Source: Sitta carolinensis
Taxonomy: Eukaryota; Chordata; Aves; Passeriformes; Sittidae
Direction of reading: 5' to 3'
Assembly (NCBI GenBank): GCA_032173965.1
Contig: JAVUNC010000004.1
Span: 25,335,001 to 25,399,000, forward strand
Length of the DNA: 64,000 nt
Shown: piece by piece, positions 26,190 to 40,100 of the stretch
Position numbering within the stretch: the stretch's first letter is position 1
Layout of the letters: each line of letters starts with the position of its first letter
Position numbers and translations under genes: made by a program
Notes under the pieces: model-generated
Database searches by the model: none
The model's input: the letters and a program-made list of their open reading frames with translations, nothing else
Told to the model about the DNA's origin: nothing

Positions 26190-28751
26190 CTATAAAGAAA
26201 AACAGATGTGGGAATGAAGTAAAACACATACTCTTTTCATGACTCTCTGTTCCCACTGACTGTCAGGGATTCTGATTTGACTTAGGTGGTGGTCTGAGTT
26301 ATTCACCTGTCACTGAAGCTTAGACAAAAACAACCCCAAAACACTGAGATAGGTGTCTATAATGATGGGTCTACATAAAATCTTTATACAATCCTTAATA
26401 ACTTAAATATGAAACAAAGTGTCTAACATATATTTACTACATTCAGTACACAATTTCTTGGTGTGCACATATTTCACCTTGAATATCGAATACAGATCTT
26501 AGTCAAAGATAATACAGGTGTTAATAAATTCTTATCAAAAAAAAACACATAACCTGCAAGTTGCATTCTAGAGAAACATCCCACAGTGACAATACAGTTC
26601 TTCCACAAACTGTTTCAAGCATTGGAGTTGAAAACAGAGAAATAAATTTCATTAAGTGGAAGAATTCCCTATAGATGAAATACCTTCCAAAAATTCATGA
26701 TCATGCTTGCAGTGACTACTGCGACTAAATATAAATGTGAGAAATCTGTGGGTCTATACATGGTATGTGAGTACCTGATAGCAAGAAGCTCCTTCTCAAG
26801 GGCCATTACCATGCTTGTGTACTTGGACCCTGAAGTGCTCAGAGAGCCTGGACAGGTTTCTGGGTTCCAGGCAGTTGCTGAGTTGCCAAGGGAAAGAATA
26901 AAATTGTCAGTCAGCCTTAGCAACAAACTGTGGAAATGTAGGACTAGTCCTTGAACTGCAAATGGATTAAACACTTCTTCAAAAAGTGGTTGCAAGCACT
27001 TCTGATAAATTTATCAAGCTGGGGATGATACCCCGTTGCCAGGAAGATAATAAACAGAACACTCAACAGTAAAGAAATTAATTTAGGATCCCCTTTCATG
27101 CAATCTGAGTAGGTTTCAGAGTGCCCTGCAAGGAAAACATAATTAAAGTATTGAATAAGAGTAAGAGAAGAGTAAACATTACACAAGTTTATGACAGATA
27201 TACTAAACTGCAGTAGTAAAGACCTACAGTAGGTCAACTAAGATGTCTTTTCCGCTGCTTCAGTGAGTTGGACAGGCATTCAGGTACAGGCAACTAGAAG
27301 CACCGATTACCTGATTCACATTTTCCATAGTTTCTGTGTCATTACTGGTACTATATGCCTACCAAGTCTTATATTTGTAATATAAAGTGTAATTCACACC
27401 AGCTTTGATAGTCTTGGTTTTGGTTACTTGAAAATGAAGCTGCTTATATCCTCTTTCCTTAGGGGATGAAGAAGCCAAATGGTCTAGGGACACTTGCTGG
27501 GAAAACTTCAGCTGGTAGATCCTTAAGTACTTGAACAAACCAAGATATCAAATTACTTTTTTAGAGCCTGCTACAATACTTGCATGGGTAAATATAGGCA
27601 ATCTCATTTAAAATATCTTGAAGGCACTGGTAGATACTTAAGATACAGCATGAAAAGGGAAAGACCTTTTGATACTCTGACTTACAGCTCGATACCCGTC
27701 ACATGAATAAATCTCACTGAAGTCCTAAAAAGAGACCCCCTCCTTCTGACCACAAATCTCACACATATATTCAAAGCTGAAAATACTTTATCAGTCATCA
27801 GTGACTAGAAGACAAAACCAGAACTTTAAATGCTGCAAATATTAATACTAAGATCTATTTATAAAAGGTAAGAAACTTGCCGAACAGAATAAGATTTTAT
27901 TTCTCAGAAGACTGGACAAATAAGGATAACTAAGATAGTAGACAAAACTAGAAGTATATGCAAAAATCTTTTTTGAAGATATAAAGCATTTCAGCTTTTT
28001 CTTCCACGTACTTTACTGACACGATCAAGGAACCTAAGAAGCAAGACTTGATTCCACTTTTCACAGCTTGCAGCTCAACATTATATACACACATAAATGA
28101 TACGGCTGTTCCATATACAGCTGTTTTGCCTATGGACATCAGAGTTTTCTCCATGTTTTCTGCATGCTAAGTGATTATAGCATAGAGATGTAATATTTTT
28201 GGCATTTTGTTCTATTGAAATTTTGTTTTGCTAAAAGACCACAGACATTTTTGGGCAGTTTAGCTTATTTTGAACTCACTTTGTTCAGAAACCTTCCATA
28301 AGTTTTGAGTATCACTTCCTTTCTTAATATTCAAAATCTCCTTTTTCTGATAGCTCAGCCTCCAAAAAGATCAACTGTCTGCAAGTAAATAAAAAAGTTA
28401 ATTGTAATAATTCTCCTAACACAACCAAAGATGCAAATAATACTGATTATTTCACAGACTTTTTGTATCTGATATTCATACCTGTTTAGTATTTAATTCA
28501 TAAGTTCTGTTGCAGACTAAACTCAGGTGTTATTTTCTTAAGCAGCAACTATATAATCTGTGAGAATGTTATGTGCTTCATTCTTAAATTTAAGACAAAT
28601 TTAATATTTATCCTTTCAAATTAGATTTATTAAAATAATAAAAACCCCTAAATATACCGTGTCTCATTTTCATCCTTCAATGCACTATCTCCTCTGAGAG
28701 AACAAAAATAATTTTAAGGTAGCTCATCTATAGTAGCAACTTGAATTACTG
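26190..28751. other. AT-rich unique DNA with an exon-like minus-strand segment
   Basis: No gene is recognised with confidence. On the minus strand, 26944-27125 is an open segment of 59 codons ending in TAG, preceded by an acceptor-like 'atgttttccttgcag'. It includes a hydrophobic run (LISLLLSVLFIIFLAT). I cannot match it to a family, and no partner exon was found. The rest shows nothing. Confidence 0.5.
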
Positions 28752-28757
28752 CCTGTA

Positions 28758-29052
28758 TGTTGTCTCTGAAAATAAGCCTTCTGATTTGTTTTAGTATAAT
28801 GCAGTCAGTTCCCATGAATTGTAAGATAAACAAGAATCATGTTTGCATTCCTTTGTGAAAGATATCACCTGATGGACTTCTCAAGTGACCAGTGAAGATG
28901 GAGAGGTGGTAACTTCTCTGTCCAATCTCTGATCACTGTCCAGAAACTTATAGATACGAGGTCAACAATAAACTAAGAACTTCCTTTCTTCTTCTCTGCC
29001 TGAACACCTGTTGTGTGTGTTACTGTGTGTTCCTCTCTGCGTCACAGTAACA
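28758..29052 (+). mobile_element. Solo LTR, 295 bp ERVK-like family (copy B)
   Basis: Reads TGTTGTCTCTG...CAGTAACA. It has a perfect 6 bp TSD 'cctgta' at 28752-28757 and 29053-29058. AATAAA lies at 28967-28972, and a TATA-like 'acttatagata' sits about 20 bases upstream, so U3 is about 200 bp and U5 about 80 bp. It is the inverted partner of 6102-6397 at about 95% identity. No retroviral genes are attached. Confidence 0.87.
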
Positions 29053-29058
29053 CCTGTA

Positions 29059-32000
29059 CACAACTAGGCAAAAAGTGACAACCTAACTTATTTTGTATGC
29101 CTTTGTACTCCCAGTTCCAAGAGGAAATCATTAACACTGCTTTGTTTTTTAGACTCTGACTCCTTGTACCTTTAGTTAAGACCTTTTGTCCACTGAAAGA
29201 CATTTTAGTTCCCCTACACTTATTTTCTTACTTTTTGTTCTTGGTTACTGAAATTCATTAGTTTTGACAAAAGCACAGAATATTTCCTCTTAGCTTTAGG
29301 TATGTGGCTGGAATACTTAGTTTGAAAGCACTGTTTTGCATACCTTGTAGTCTTCACTGAGAAAAAATGGAATTTTCACAGATAATTTGGCCCATGTAAG
29401 ATCTGATTTGCTTTTCTGTGGAGTTGCTATGGAAACTCATCTATTCATCTAAATATGGGTTCAGAAATGCTAAAAAAAAGACTAAAAATAAAAATTACCA
29501 ATAATCACTATCAAAATATAAAGATGGATCAACAGTCATAGGACTTTATCCTTTGTCCAGTACTATTCAGTATTTTATTTAATTACTTGGGTGGAGTTAT
29601 TAAATATACAGTTTCCTAGATGACTTCAAGATGGAATGGTAATACAAATACATTGAAAATTCAAATCTATAACTTGAAAGTCATCTTGATATATTGGACA
29701 TAATGTTTAAAATTTGTTGGCTAAAGCATACCTTTGGACTTCAGGTTTTTGTAATAATATCTGCTTAAGCAAAAGTTTATGTACATTAACTGGCCTCGAC
29801 TATTTAGGCTTCACTCCTCTCAGAAATCTTTTCTCAGAGTTACTATTTTTGCCTTTTCTCCTATTTTACTTGTATGCACTATTTTACTGACGATTTCAAG
29901 AAAAGAAGCAGAAATGGCTGTAATGGCTGATGTGGGAATACCACTATAAATAAAATGACTTAGATGAAAAAGAGGAGGAAAAGGAGTAAGAAATAGAAAC
30001 ACATGAGAAGTATTGTCATGAAAGATGCAATATAAAACATAATCCCTTTAAAAGCAAAGATGAGAATTTTCCAATTAATATGAAAGTATACAGAGAAAAG
30101 GATTCAAGCAGTAGGATGATATTGTTGAAGATGCTAGAATATTTATTAAAAGGATTAGCACAGCAAATACAATTTTAACTTGTACCATATTGCTGAATGA
30201 ATTAAACTCTTGTAGCACAATACATTATCCAGAACATCTGATGCAAAAAAATTTTAATTCAATTCACATTTAATATACTAGTAGGAGAAGCTGATTTAAA
30301 ATAAAGAATAACTTATGAATCAATGTTTCAAGTTATGTTTTACCATTTTTCTTTGGTATATGGGAAACGACGACTTTCTATTAGAGTTTGCACCTCTTTT
30401 CACAATGAAAAACTTCTGGTAATACTGAGGAACTACAAAAATACATTAAAAATAACCCCTTTCACTCTTCTACCAAAAAAATGTACATTTGAAAGTATAA
30501 CCAAAAGGTGGGAATGATAGAGAAATCTCAGCTGATGCAATTTCAACACATTTTTATGGCGTGGTTAGATTTCACAAAAAAATGTCTGTAAGACAATAAA
30601 GAAGAAATAGAACAAATAAAATTCAAAAGATGAAATAGGTAAAAAAAAGCAACGAAGCAGAAGTATAAAGAAGTATCAGTAGAAAAGACAAGAAAAAAAG
30701 AACAAATGATATCATTAATTCTATTCATTTAGAATAGAAATTAAGTTCTATTCCTTAAGAACTTTAGATTCATATTTGAGATAACTGGAATAGCTCAAAC
30801 CTTACAACATATAGTGCAACATAACTTAAGAGCATGACCTTCATCCAAACAAAGAGAATGACATTAAAAAGAAGTATTTTTTCCTTTAATATGAAACCAG
30901 AAGTTGAAGAGTAGACAATATTTACTCTCCATGAGGGCCATAAGGTAATAGGTCGATGGATCAAAGGAAATAAATGAAGCCACACCACTTAGTGGTATTT
31001 TAAGAGCTAATCAGACACAGCACACAATCTCCTGAAGTAGATTGTAATTTTATTTGAACAGGACAGGAAGATTAGAGCAAATCTAGAGGAAAAATGGGGG
31101 GGGGGGGGGGGGGGAAGCTTCCTTTAATTTTGTTTAATAGTGGTAGCGGACCGGATTTTGATTTATATTTCTAGATTATGTTACAGTCACTGAAGAAAAT
31201 CAACTCTTGAGCCATGCTAAGTGGCTTAAGGTGTAATGGATTAATTGGACAGCTGTACCCCTCTCCACCAGCACTTGAGGAGACCAGAGAGGCAGAATGA
31301 GTATGTGTCTGCAGGGAGAATGGCCTCAGAGAGATTCTTTAGGAACCCAGATATGATTGCAAGTGTGCCCGCAAGTTATTTATCCCTAATCGTCCCAGAC
31401 CAGCATTAATGGTGTCAAGAGAGTTTCTATGAACCAAAAAAAAAGACACTGAAGGTAATTTCTAAATATACTTATCCATACAGAGCACAAAGGGTGTATT
31501 TGTAACGATTTTTCAAACATTTGCACTGAATTCCAGAGTAATTTTATGATTCTATGTGATTTAAAATAATCAAACATATCAGACATTGCCTGTGAGGTTT
31601 ATATCAAAAGCTACGTTTTTCCACAGAGTTAAGACAATGCCTGTTTTTCGAAATAACTCACCTTTTCTTTACCAAAGCCTACAAAATACACTCAGAGTTC
31701 ATGATTATCTTTGATATTTAAATTTAATTACCAAATTAGCGATAGTCCATTTTCTCAAGGGTGTAGCACCACAACCAAACACAATGCTGAAATGATATTC
31801 TGTAGAGCGCCTTTATGCACAATGACCCATTACTGAGCTATTTACTGATGAGTTATTTCAGTATCTTGTGAATATTCAGTTGTTACATTTTAAGTGGATT
31901 TTTAAAATTTAAATTCATTGTTATTTGGAAACAATAAACAAATGCTTTTAGTAATTTCATGGAGGTACAAAATTACTTGTATTTCAGAACTTGTCTGCTC

Positions 32001-32215
32001 TTTGGAAAATGTAATCAGCAATTTTAGGCTGTTGTAATACCCATAACAGACTAGAACAGCTTGTCAAGCAACCTGTGAAACTTCTTCACTGTAGTTATTA
32101 GTCATCTATCCAAAATGTTTGGACCATCAACCAAACGTGGCAAAAGTGGAAATTAAATGTCGTTAAGTATCAAAATGAAGTATGACTCCTAAAAACCACC
32201 AACAGTATTGTTACT
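29059..32215. other. AT-rich unique DNA
   Basis: Very AT-rich. It contains the 18-base poly(G) run at 31097-31114. No gene or mobile element seen. Confidence 0.6.
31097..31114 (+). repeat. Poly(G) run, 18 bases
   Basis: Eighteen consecutive Gs between 'aaaaat' and 'aagctt', isolated in AT-rich DNA. Capable of G-quadruplex formation and prone to length error in sequencing. Confidence 0.97.
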
Positions 32216-33278
32216 TGTGATAAAATGGGTTTGCCTGGGAAGGTTTTGGCAGCGGGGAAGGGCTGCAGGCAGTGGTGGCTTCTGTAAGAAGCTGTCATAA
32301 GCTTTCTGCATGTCTGAAAGAGCCAGTCCCAGACAGCTTCAAAACAGCCTTGTTACCGGTCAAAGCCAAACCATCTGTGACAGTGGGAATAACTCTGGGA
32401 TAATAGTTAGGAAGGGAGAAAAACCCCAGGAACTTCAGTTAGAGAGAGAGGGGTGAGACTTTGTGACAGAAAGAACTCTGCAGAGACCAAGGTCAGTGCA
32501 GAGGGAGGGGCAGGAGGTGCTCCAGGCACTGGGGCTGAGATTCCCCTGCAGCCCGTGGTGCAGCCCATGGAGGGACACGGGGGTGCAGAGATCCACCTGC
32601 AGCCCAGGGAGGAGACCCCTGACAGAGCAGGGGGATGGCTGAGAGGAGGCTGTGACCCCATGGGAAGCTCATGCTGGAACAAATTCCCTGCAGGACCTGT
32701 GGTCCCACAGAGCAAGGGGCCCACACTGGAGCAGGTTCGCTGGCAGGAGTTGTGACCCCATAGGGTCTCACACTGGAGCAGCTGTTTCTGAAGGACTGCA
32801 CTCCACAGAAGGGACAATGCTGGAGCAGTTTGTGAAGAACTGCAGCTTATGGGATGGATTTATCCTGGAGAAGTTCATGGAAGATTATCTCCTATGGGAG
32901 GGACCCCACTCTGGAGCAGGGTAAGACTTTAAATAATCCATCCCCTGAGAAGGAGGCAACGTGTAATGAACTACATTGATTACAACCCACATTCCCCATC
33001 CCTCTGCATTCCCTCAGGCTGGAGGGAAGATGTTTGAGACTGAAGTTGAGCTGGGGAAGAAGGGAAAAGTGAAGGGAAGGTGTTTTAAGATTTGGTTTTA
33101 TTTCTCATAGCCCTTCTCTGATTTGATTGGTAATATATTAAATTAATTTTTTCCAAAGTCAAGCCTGTTTTGTCTGTGACAGTAACTGGTGAATGATCTC
33201 TCCCTGCCCTTATCCTGACCCATAGGGCTTTCATTATTGTTTCCCTCCCCTGTCCAGAAGAGGAGAGGAATGATAGAG
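32216..33278 (+). mobile_element. Long avian ERV LTR with internal subrepeats
   Basis: Starts TGTGATAAAATGGG and continues through the GC-rich body ('aaggtcagtgcagaggg', 'cctgcagcccatggaggg', '...actggagcag...'). It ends in the AT-rich U5 block ('tctgatttgattggtaata', 'ctgtccagaagaggagagg'). The related copy at 62378-63076 has about 45 further bases ending 'cagccagtgcc...actaca', so this copy has lost its extreme 3' end and no TSD can be checked. The polyadenylation motif is degraded to 'aatatatt'. Clearly an older insertion than 25483 or 58682. The 100-136 codon frames inside come from the subrepeats. Confidence 0.88.
32674..32919 (+). repeat. LTR-internal subrepeat array, ~46 bp units
   Basis: The anchor 'ctgga(g/a)(c/a)a' recurs at 32674, 32726, 32773, 32820, 32865 and 32911, giving unit lengths of 52, 47, 47, 45 and 46 bp. 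Units share a 'ctggagcag...actg...' layout but are well diverged. The related LTR at 62.4-63.1 kb keeps only the first unit (anchors 62639 and 62692). Confidence 0.85.
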
Positions 33279-36200
33279 TAATGACAGAAAATACTACGCA
33301 CTGAAGTGCATTTGAAGAAATGGAAGCATTCCCAGAGAACTGCACCAGACAGATTCAACATCCAGTAACTGTCACTGACATGTAAGTTGGAGATAGGAAG
33401 AAAATTACTTTGGATGGTGTAGTTAATAAATTAGCAACACTTCCTGTAGTCTGTGTTGCCTGAGAAACAGAATTAAGATGAAAACCAGCAAAAAACATTT
33501 CCTGAACAAAAAGGACAAATTCTCTGAAAGTCATGGGGGAAGAAAAAAAGAGCTAGGGAGGTTTCTGTGAAAATCTCAAATCCTCTAGGCTGTAAGAATT
33601 CTGTTTACATTGAGTGACACTTTCCTTGAGGACACATGTACTGGCAGTTTTCTCAATGCAGTCGGGTCATCTGAGCAGGGAAATCACTTATGCATCCGAG
33701 CAGCCTCAGCTCTCCTGTGTAGACAGCTTTGATAAACAAGATTAATGTCTTTTCACGACAAGAAAAAGTATCTTCAAACCCTGACTTTTCAAAATAGTCT
33801 ATCACTAATTTAAAAAGCGGGTTAGCAAGATAAGTAGCACATGGGCAGTAGAGCTAATAACAAAAATGCCCACATGGTAAAGAGAATTCCAGCCACTAAA
33901 AAGACGTGATAGTTGATATTTAGAATACCATTATATAGATAGTTGGTATATAGGATACCATTTGTATCATTACAAATGTAAAGCCTTGAAAATCATTAGC
34001 ATGGCCATACAGAGTTCAAGGGAGCATTGGTACTATCTTAAACACTACTAGAATTTCCTACAGGACTATCCTGAGAAAATTTACTTAGTATTTCACATGC
34101 AAACATAAGCTTTTCAAATGTTCTGAAAAGCTTAAATATTAATTCTGACAATGAAAATTGTTGTCAGCAATGATAGTAGATAGATGTCTAAAATTATCTG
34201 AAAGATTGTAACTTCATCTCAAGTAGTTAAATTGAGATGTATTTCTGGGTATTAGTATTTTGCTGTCAGCATCCAAATTGTGGCAATTTTAAGAGTTAGC
34301 AAACTTGCAAATATCGTTTATCTAAACTGCTCAAAAACATTGATAAAAATAAATTTGCAGTCTAGAGGAGAAACTCTACCCACTAATAAATACAACATTT
34401 TCAGCTCTACATATGATAAACCTCATTATTAACCTCTGTCTTGAGACAAAAGTATTACTCAAATGAAAACAAGGCAATTTCTTTTTTTATTCAGGAATAT
34501 AAATTTGCAAACTGTTTTTGTAAGAAAGGTGGTAATTAAGTCTATAATCAACAAAATCAAATCTGTTATCATCACTTACTGTTGAAGTCATTTCATGAGT
34601 TACTGTATGAATAAAGAACTACTGTTGGAGAAGTATTTCCCAATACACATAAATGTATTAAATTATTGAATATACACAAAACCCAGCCCATTTATAAAAC
34701 AACTGAATTTTTTCACATCAATGGGAGTAGAATCAACTTGAGAGTATACATTTCCAAGTCTTTAAAAACTAATTAAAAAAATAAAAGGGGGCAGAGGAGG
34801 ATACACTATCGAGTTTACAGGAAACCACAACCCCCTTGGATTTTAGTGACAAGTTTTCCTGCACGGCAAATACAGAACCAAGTTGTAGTACAGATAACTT
34901 GGAGCATGCATACAACTGTGCCAAGTATATTCACTACCCTGAATCACAGAGGATTTTGGGGATGTGCAGAATATTTCACAAATGGTCTTTTGTATTATAC
35001 ATGTTAGGGTCAACTGGATATTTGCTTAAAAAAGGAAATTAATAAGATTAAATACTATTACATAAAAATTGCTTGCTTTATAATGCCTTATTAAGTAGGG
35101 GTAAATAGGATTTATGCTAATCCCAAATTTATACCATTAATCCTGTTTTACAGTGCATTTATTTCTGTACATTTTTTCTCTTACTACAGTCCTTTCAACA
35201 TTTTCTGAGTTTACAAGACATTCATGTAATAAAATAGCAAGCGTGATTGCTTGGAATGAACATCTTGCCCAATCTATACAATTACAATTTGTATGGTCAT
35301 TACCTGACACAAGAATGAGTGATGAGCATTTGACAAAGACATGGCAATTTGTTAGCATTGCCTGCTGGCTTGAGTGACACTTTTATATTACGTAGTTTTT
35401 TTTTTTTTTCCCTCCTGGAGTCTTTTCAAAGCTTTGGTTCCTAATTAAATTCTGGGACTTGCAGTTGCTGTAGCCTCTAAAATATACTTTTGAAATTGCT
35501 TTGATAGTGTTGTGTCATTCACATATTCTGGCAATTATTTTTTACATACCGATTATTCCACTCTTTACCTTGCGCCCCTACATTCACACATCACCATCAC
35601 TAATGTTGCACAGCAAGCAAAGGGCTGCTCGTGTGCATGGCACGTGGTCACTGGGTAAGGTAAAATCCAAATGCAAATCAAACTGAACACCAGCATAAAC
35701 TTGTACAACATCAATCATTCTGGATTTTGGACAGGGCAGCTATTAATGACACATAAAGCTGCAGCAAGGCAAAGTACAACACCAGCCATTTTGGTCTGAA
35801 ATTGCCTTGTATTTTAGAAATCCCCTAGATGTAATAAGCCTTCATGGCAGCTGCAATAGCACCCAGACTTTGTTCTTCCTCGAGGAGTGGTCTGTGGAGA
35901 CCGGGTACCATGCACATTCCCTGGGGTGTGTGGGAATACTCTGGAAGTGTTGCACGACTATGCAATAGACTGTGCAATACAACATGTCCTTATTTTTGTT
36001 GTAGACAGGGAACTTGCCTGTGGCTGCAGCTATAAAAATAGCTGTATCAAGGTCAGTAAGTCTGCTACCTTCAAACTGCTCACATTAATGCAATCCTGTT
36101 CTTTTCCAGGCAGTTTCCTTCACTTCACACTGGTACACAAATGATTAAAAGCAAGCAGCACCTGACATTTCTGTAGCTGTTTCTCTGAGCACTTCCTGAT

Positions 36201-37100
36201 GCTTCTTCTGCACAATGGCCTTTGCATCTCAACATCAGGTTTTGATGTGTTTTCAAGATGTATCTCAATTATAAATATATCACAAAGTACCCTGTGGGAT
36301 TGTGTCTTTCCTAAGATAGATAGGTTGAGGTTTTAACTGAATGAAAAACCTTCAGGGAAATCTAGGATTTGGAGAGAAAAAGGTAATGCCAACAGTAACC
36401 TCTTATAATTAATTTATGACCCTTTTCATTACTTTTCTCACAGTAATTCTGTGTTGTTTATTGCTGAAAATTTCCTATTTTGCTAAACCTGACACCTTAC
36501 TAATGCTTTACTTCATAATATCCACATATTTCAGACGCAACATGCATGATGTAATATTATGAGAACACTGGCATCTGGCTCATGGCTTTTAGCATGGAGT
36601 AACCACTTAAACAAAACTACTCAGGAAAAATGAAGCCTGTGGTTTTTTCTTATCTAATTGTACAAGTATTGTTGTTTAATGCAAGAAATAATTTTTGTAT
36701 TTTTTCTGTTAACAAAATCTATAGATATTTCTTTTCCTATGTCTATTAAAATGATAAATTACTTTGATTTCAGTCTGGATTTATTTTTGGCCTTAGTATA
36801 AAACAAAGGAGAATCGATTATGAAGTTGATAATATTTTTGTCCTAATATTATAAACACATTCTGCTTAAAATAAGTTCAGCAAATCAAGCTCCTATACAG
36901 GCACACTTAAATAAAATGCTGCAGAGGAGTGTTTTTTTGGTGTGCATTCTGTATTAAGATATATTGTATATGGTATTGTTGTCATAATTGGAATTCCAAC
37001 TTGGATTTATGTTAACTATTTTCATTTCAGATGAGTAATTAAAAATTACAGTCTGTTCTTTTTCAGTTTCATTATAAAAAATAAACCATATAACCCCAAA
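33279..37100. other. AT-rich unique DNA
   Basis: No gene recognised. It includes a 30 bp imperfect tandem duplication (33908-33967), a 15-base T run at 35396-35410, and less AT-rich stretches at 33660-33780 and 35840-36150. These last resemble conserved non-coding sequence in texture but carry no identifiable signal. Confidence 0.55.
33908..33967. repeat. Imperfect tandem duplication, 30 bp unit
   Basis: Two adjacent 30-base copies starting 'gatagttg(a/g)tat' and containing 'ggataccatt'-like text. They differ at several positions, so this is older than the 17392 duplication. Confidence 0.8.
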
Positions 37101-40100
37101 ATAACTTCAATTTAAACTCCTCATCATGAAGTTAATGCTCAACTGCCTGTAGCACTGTAAAATTCAATTATACAAGGGAAAAAAAAAATACAAGGAAAAG
37201 AACAAATGCTAAACTACATCTCCTGTTTAAAGCAATTCTTATATATGACCAATTCACTGAATATAAAACCCCATAAATACCTTCAGATTTTATAGTTATT
37301 CCTTTTAAAATACACTGTTCAGCATGCAGTATGTCCAATGCTAACAATGCTCTGCCAAACATATAAGTAAGAGGTATGCAGTAAACACGCAAATACTGTA
37401 GATAGAGTCCATCCATGTCAGTAATGACAATGACAGAAGATATGGAGACCATGATAATGAGAAAGATCTCTTTAATGAAAGAAAATTTTTTGAAAGACAT
37501 TTCAATTAGGATGGGTTGAACATTCAGTAGACTCTTTTTATTACCTCGAAGCAATTTTTGGCATTTCTCCTGGAAATACACAAATTTTCTATTTTTTACA
37601 TTTGTAAAATCTTAGCAACTTGTGATTATACCTGAGCCTTATTTGACACTTTTCTTCTCCTATCCTGTGATAGCTACCTAATTACAAATAACCAACACAG
37701 TGTTAAAATAATAACCCACAGAAAAAAAAGAGCATATTGCCTTCAGCAGGGATAAAATTTTACTGCAGCAATGACCCCTTCTGACTTCTGACAGTTTGCA
37801 ATGAGCGTCTGGACTGCTCTCAGCTACATTGTTTGCTCTACTCCATCAGCAACTGAAGGTCCCCAAGGGCTTCTCAGAACTCAGGAGACTGCATAAAGTG
37901 CCCCCCAGGTGTAATCTTTGCAGAACATAAAACTGGGTAGTCTGCTTCAGTCTCCTCAGTACAGCAGAGCTTGTTCTTCCTTGGAACTTTAAATCTGGAA
38001 ATCTCATTTCAGAGATGCTGATATTGTGTTACAAAGTGGAGTTCGTTCTTACGTATGGGGGAAAAAAGTAATTCTGAATATCCAAATATCAAAACTTGGA
38101 CTCCTTGCCACGTCAGTATTAATTTCCAGGTGTCATTCTTTGACCAGTACCTTTCTACATGGGTTCTTATTTTTGACATAGTTAAGTATTGCAACTCTTG
38201 GTCTTGTAAAACAGACTAATATAAAGCAGTGATTTAATTTCATTACTGGCAGCACCTCAGTCCATATTTCCCAGGACTCTACTAAATCACACTATGCATT
38301 ACCTCAGTTAACAACTTTGGGGTTGTATTTTACTAAAATGTTAAAATAGCAGCAATTTGTTTTATAACCGCAGAACACTGACATGTATGGTGAAAAGTGG
38401 ACTCTATAGAAAAATTGTTCTATGTGGAGAACAACATTTAACATTTTCTTTGCATCATTTTTCTGACAAAAGGTAAGTTTTATTAAAAAACAATAAAAAA
38501 GCCCAAGCAAAAATATCTAAGAAGGACTAGACTGTAACTCCATTTACCTCTATGTGACAATGCAGTCTGCTTGAGACTAACTGTTGCCAAAAGCAGCACT
38601 GGGGGTTGTTGTGCACAAGGCTGTAGCACATGGAAGCGCTCCTCTTCTTGAGAAGTGGACAGTTTGGACAATTAACTAAAGTACAAAAGGACTTAATTTA
38701 TTTATATGCCTAATAAAATATCTGGAAGTACATATAGTCAATAAAGAGAAACAATGATTCTGAAGAGAGGTTCTAAGTATTTGATCAAAGTAGTATCCAA
38801 GGAGTACATCTGGATGAGCATTATCAAAAACTGCAGCATAAAAGTATTGGACTGCTTTTACCTCTGAAAATAATTTTTTGCAACCACCACAGTCTCAAGT
38901 CTCATTTTGGAATTTACCTGTAATAAACCCATGTCTTCACTGGAACTGCTGCCCATGTACAATATTGTGGGACTAGGAATCGACTCCATCTACTTAATTC
39001 ATTGGAAAAGAATCCCGTGTCCCTGCCCTATGCTTTATCAGATTATGTCCGGTCAAAGCCAATGTTGCTATCAGCAGTGGTAACTGCTAAGATAAGATCA
39101 CTATAACCACTTATTTTCACATATCTGAATTGTTTCAGATGTATTGTCTGCAAAGCACACCTGCTGCAGTGAAATATCAACAGGCAGCAATTTCCCTTTA
39201 AATGAGAAAATATAACACCACAAAGTGGTCTCCACCAAAATACACATTTGGACTAAAAAAACATGCTTTGTATGCTTTTATAATCTCTCCCCACAGAAGT
39301 TTTTCTTCCATTATTTCATCCCTGCTCATTTTTAGCATGAAGGCTTTAAGACTGTGAATGTTCTGGATTTTTTTTTTTTTTTTGTTATAAATAACTATAT
39401 TCTTAGTGTCATCACAAGGGATTTCTGCATTCCTTCAGTACTAAAACACAAAAACATTTATATCTATGTTGATGGAAATTGGTCTTCTACAAATATCCAT
39501 GTACGCAAACTTATTTTTTTCCAGAAAAGCAGTAGAATGGCTGTATGCTGAAAATACGGCTGCTTTCACAAATAATAATTATTTCTAAATATCACGGAGT
39601 GGAAGAAACACAAGCTTTTGATCAAAAGATCTTGTAGAATCATTGTATAAAATGACAGGTGGATCATTTTCCAGTGGCCCTCACATGAAATTACAAATCC
39701 TTGGCCTGTATATTTCTTTATTTTTTTTTTTTTCCTTTTAGCAACAGATCTGTTTCAACAACTTCCAGCTGTGGTTTTAAGTTTTTGGAAAACATGACTC
39801 CTAACATTTTAAAATTCTTTAGGTTGAACACATTAAGGATTACACTCACTTTGAAGTAGAAGTCTGCATAACTGCCTCTTTGTATACTCATCAAAAATTC
39901 AAAGTCTCAAAATTGCCATTGTCACATATCATCTAAGCCAGGAATATGTAAGTTTTCATAACTAAAGTACATCAGATGCCTGAAAATCAGCTCTTGTGTT
40001 AATGTTACCTTCCTAATATGATAAAGTCCAAAACCAATCCACAAGGTGAATTCTTTGCCTATAGCACCCAAACCCAATGTGTGATTGCGCAGAATCCCAC

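Noticed and set aside
32407..32924. Several 90-136 codon frames on both strands
   Set aside because: They are by-products of the GC-rich body and subrepeats of the 32216 LTR. The related LTR at 62.4 kb shows similar shadows.
37168..37581. 137-codon minus-strand frame with hydrophobic stretches
   Set aside because: It starts at GTG rather than ATG, and its length is near the chance maximum for AT-rich DNA of this size. No domain or splice context.
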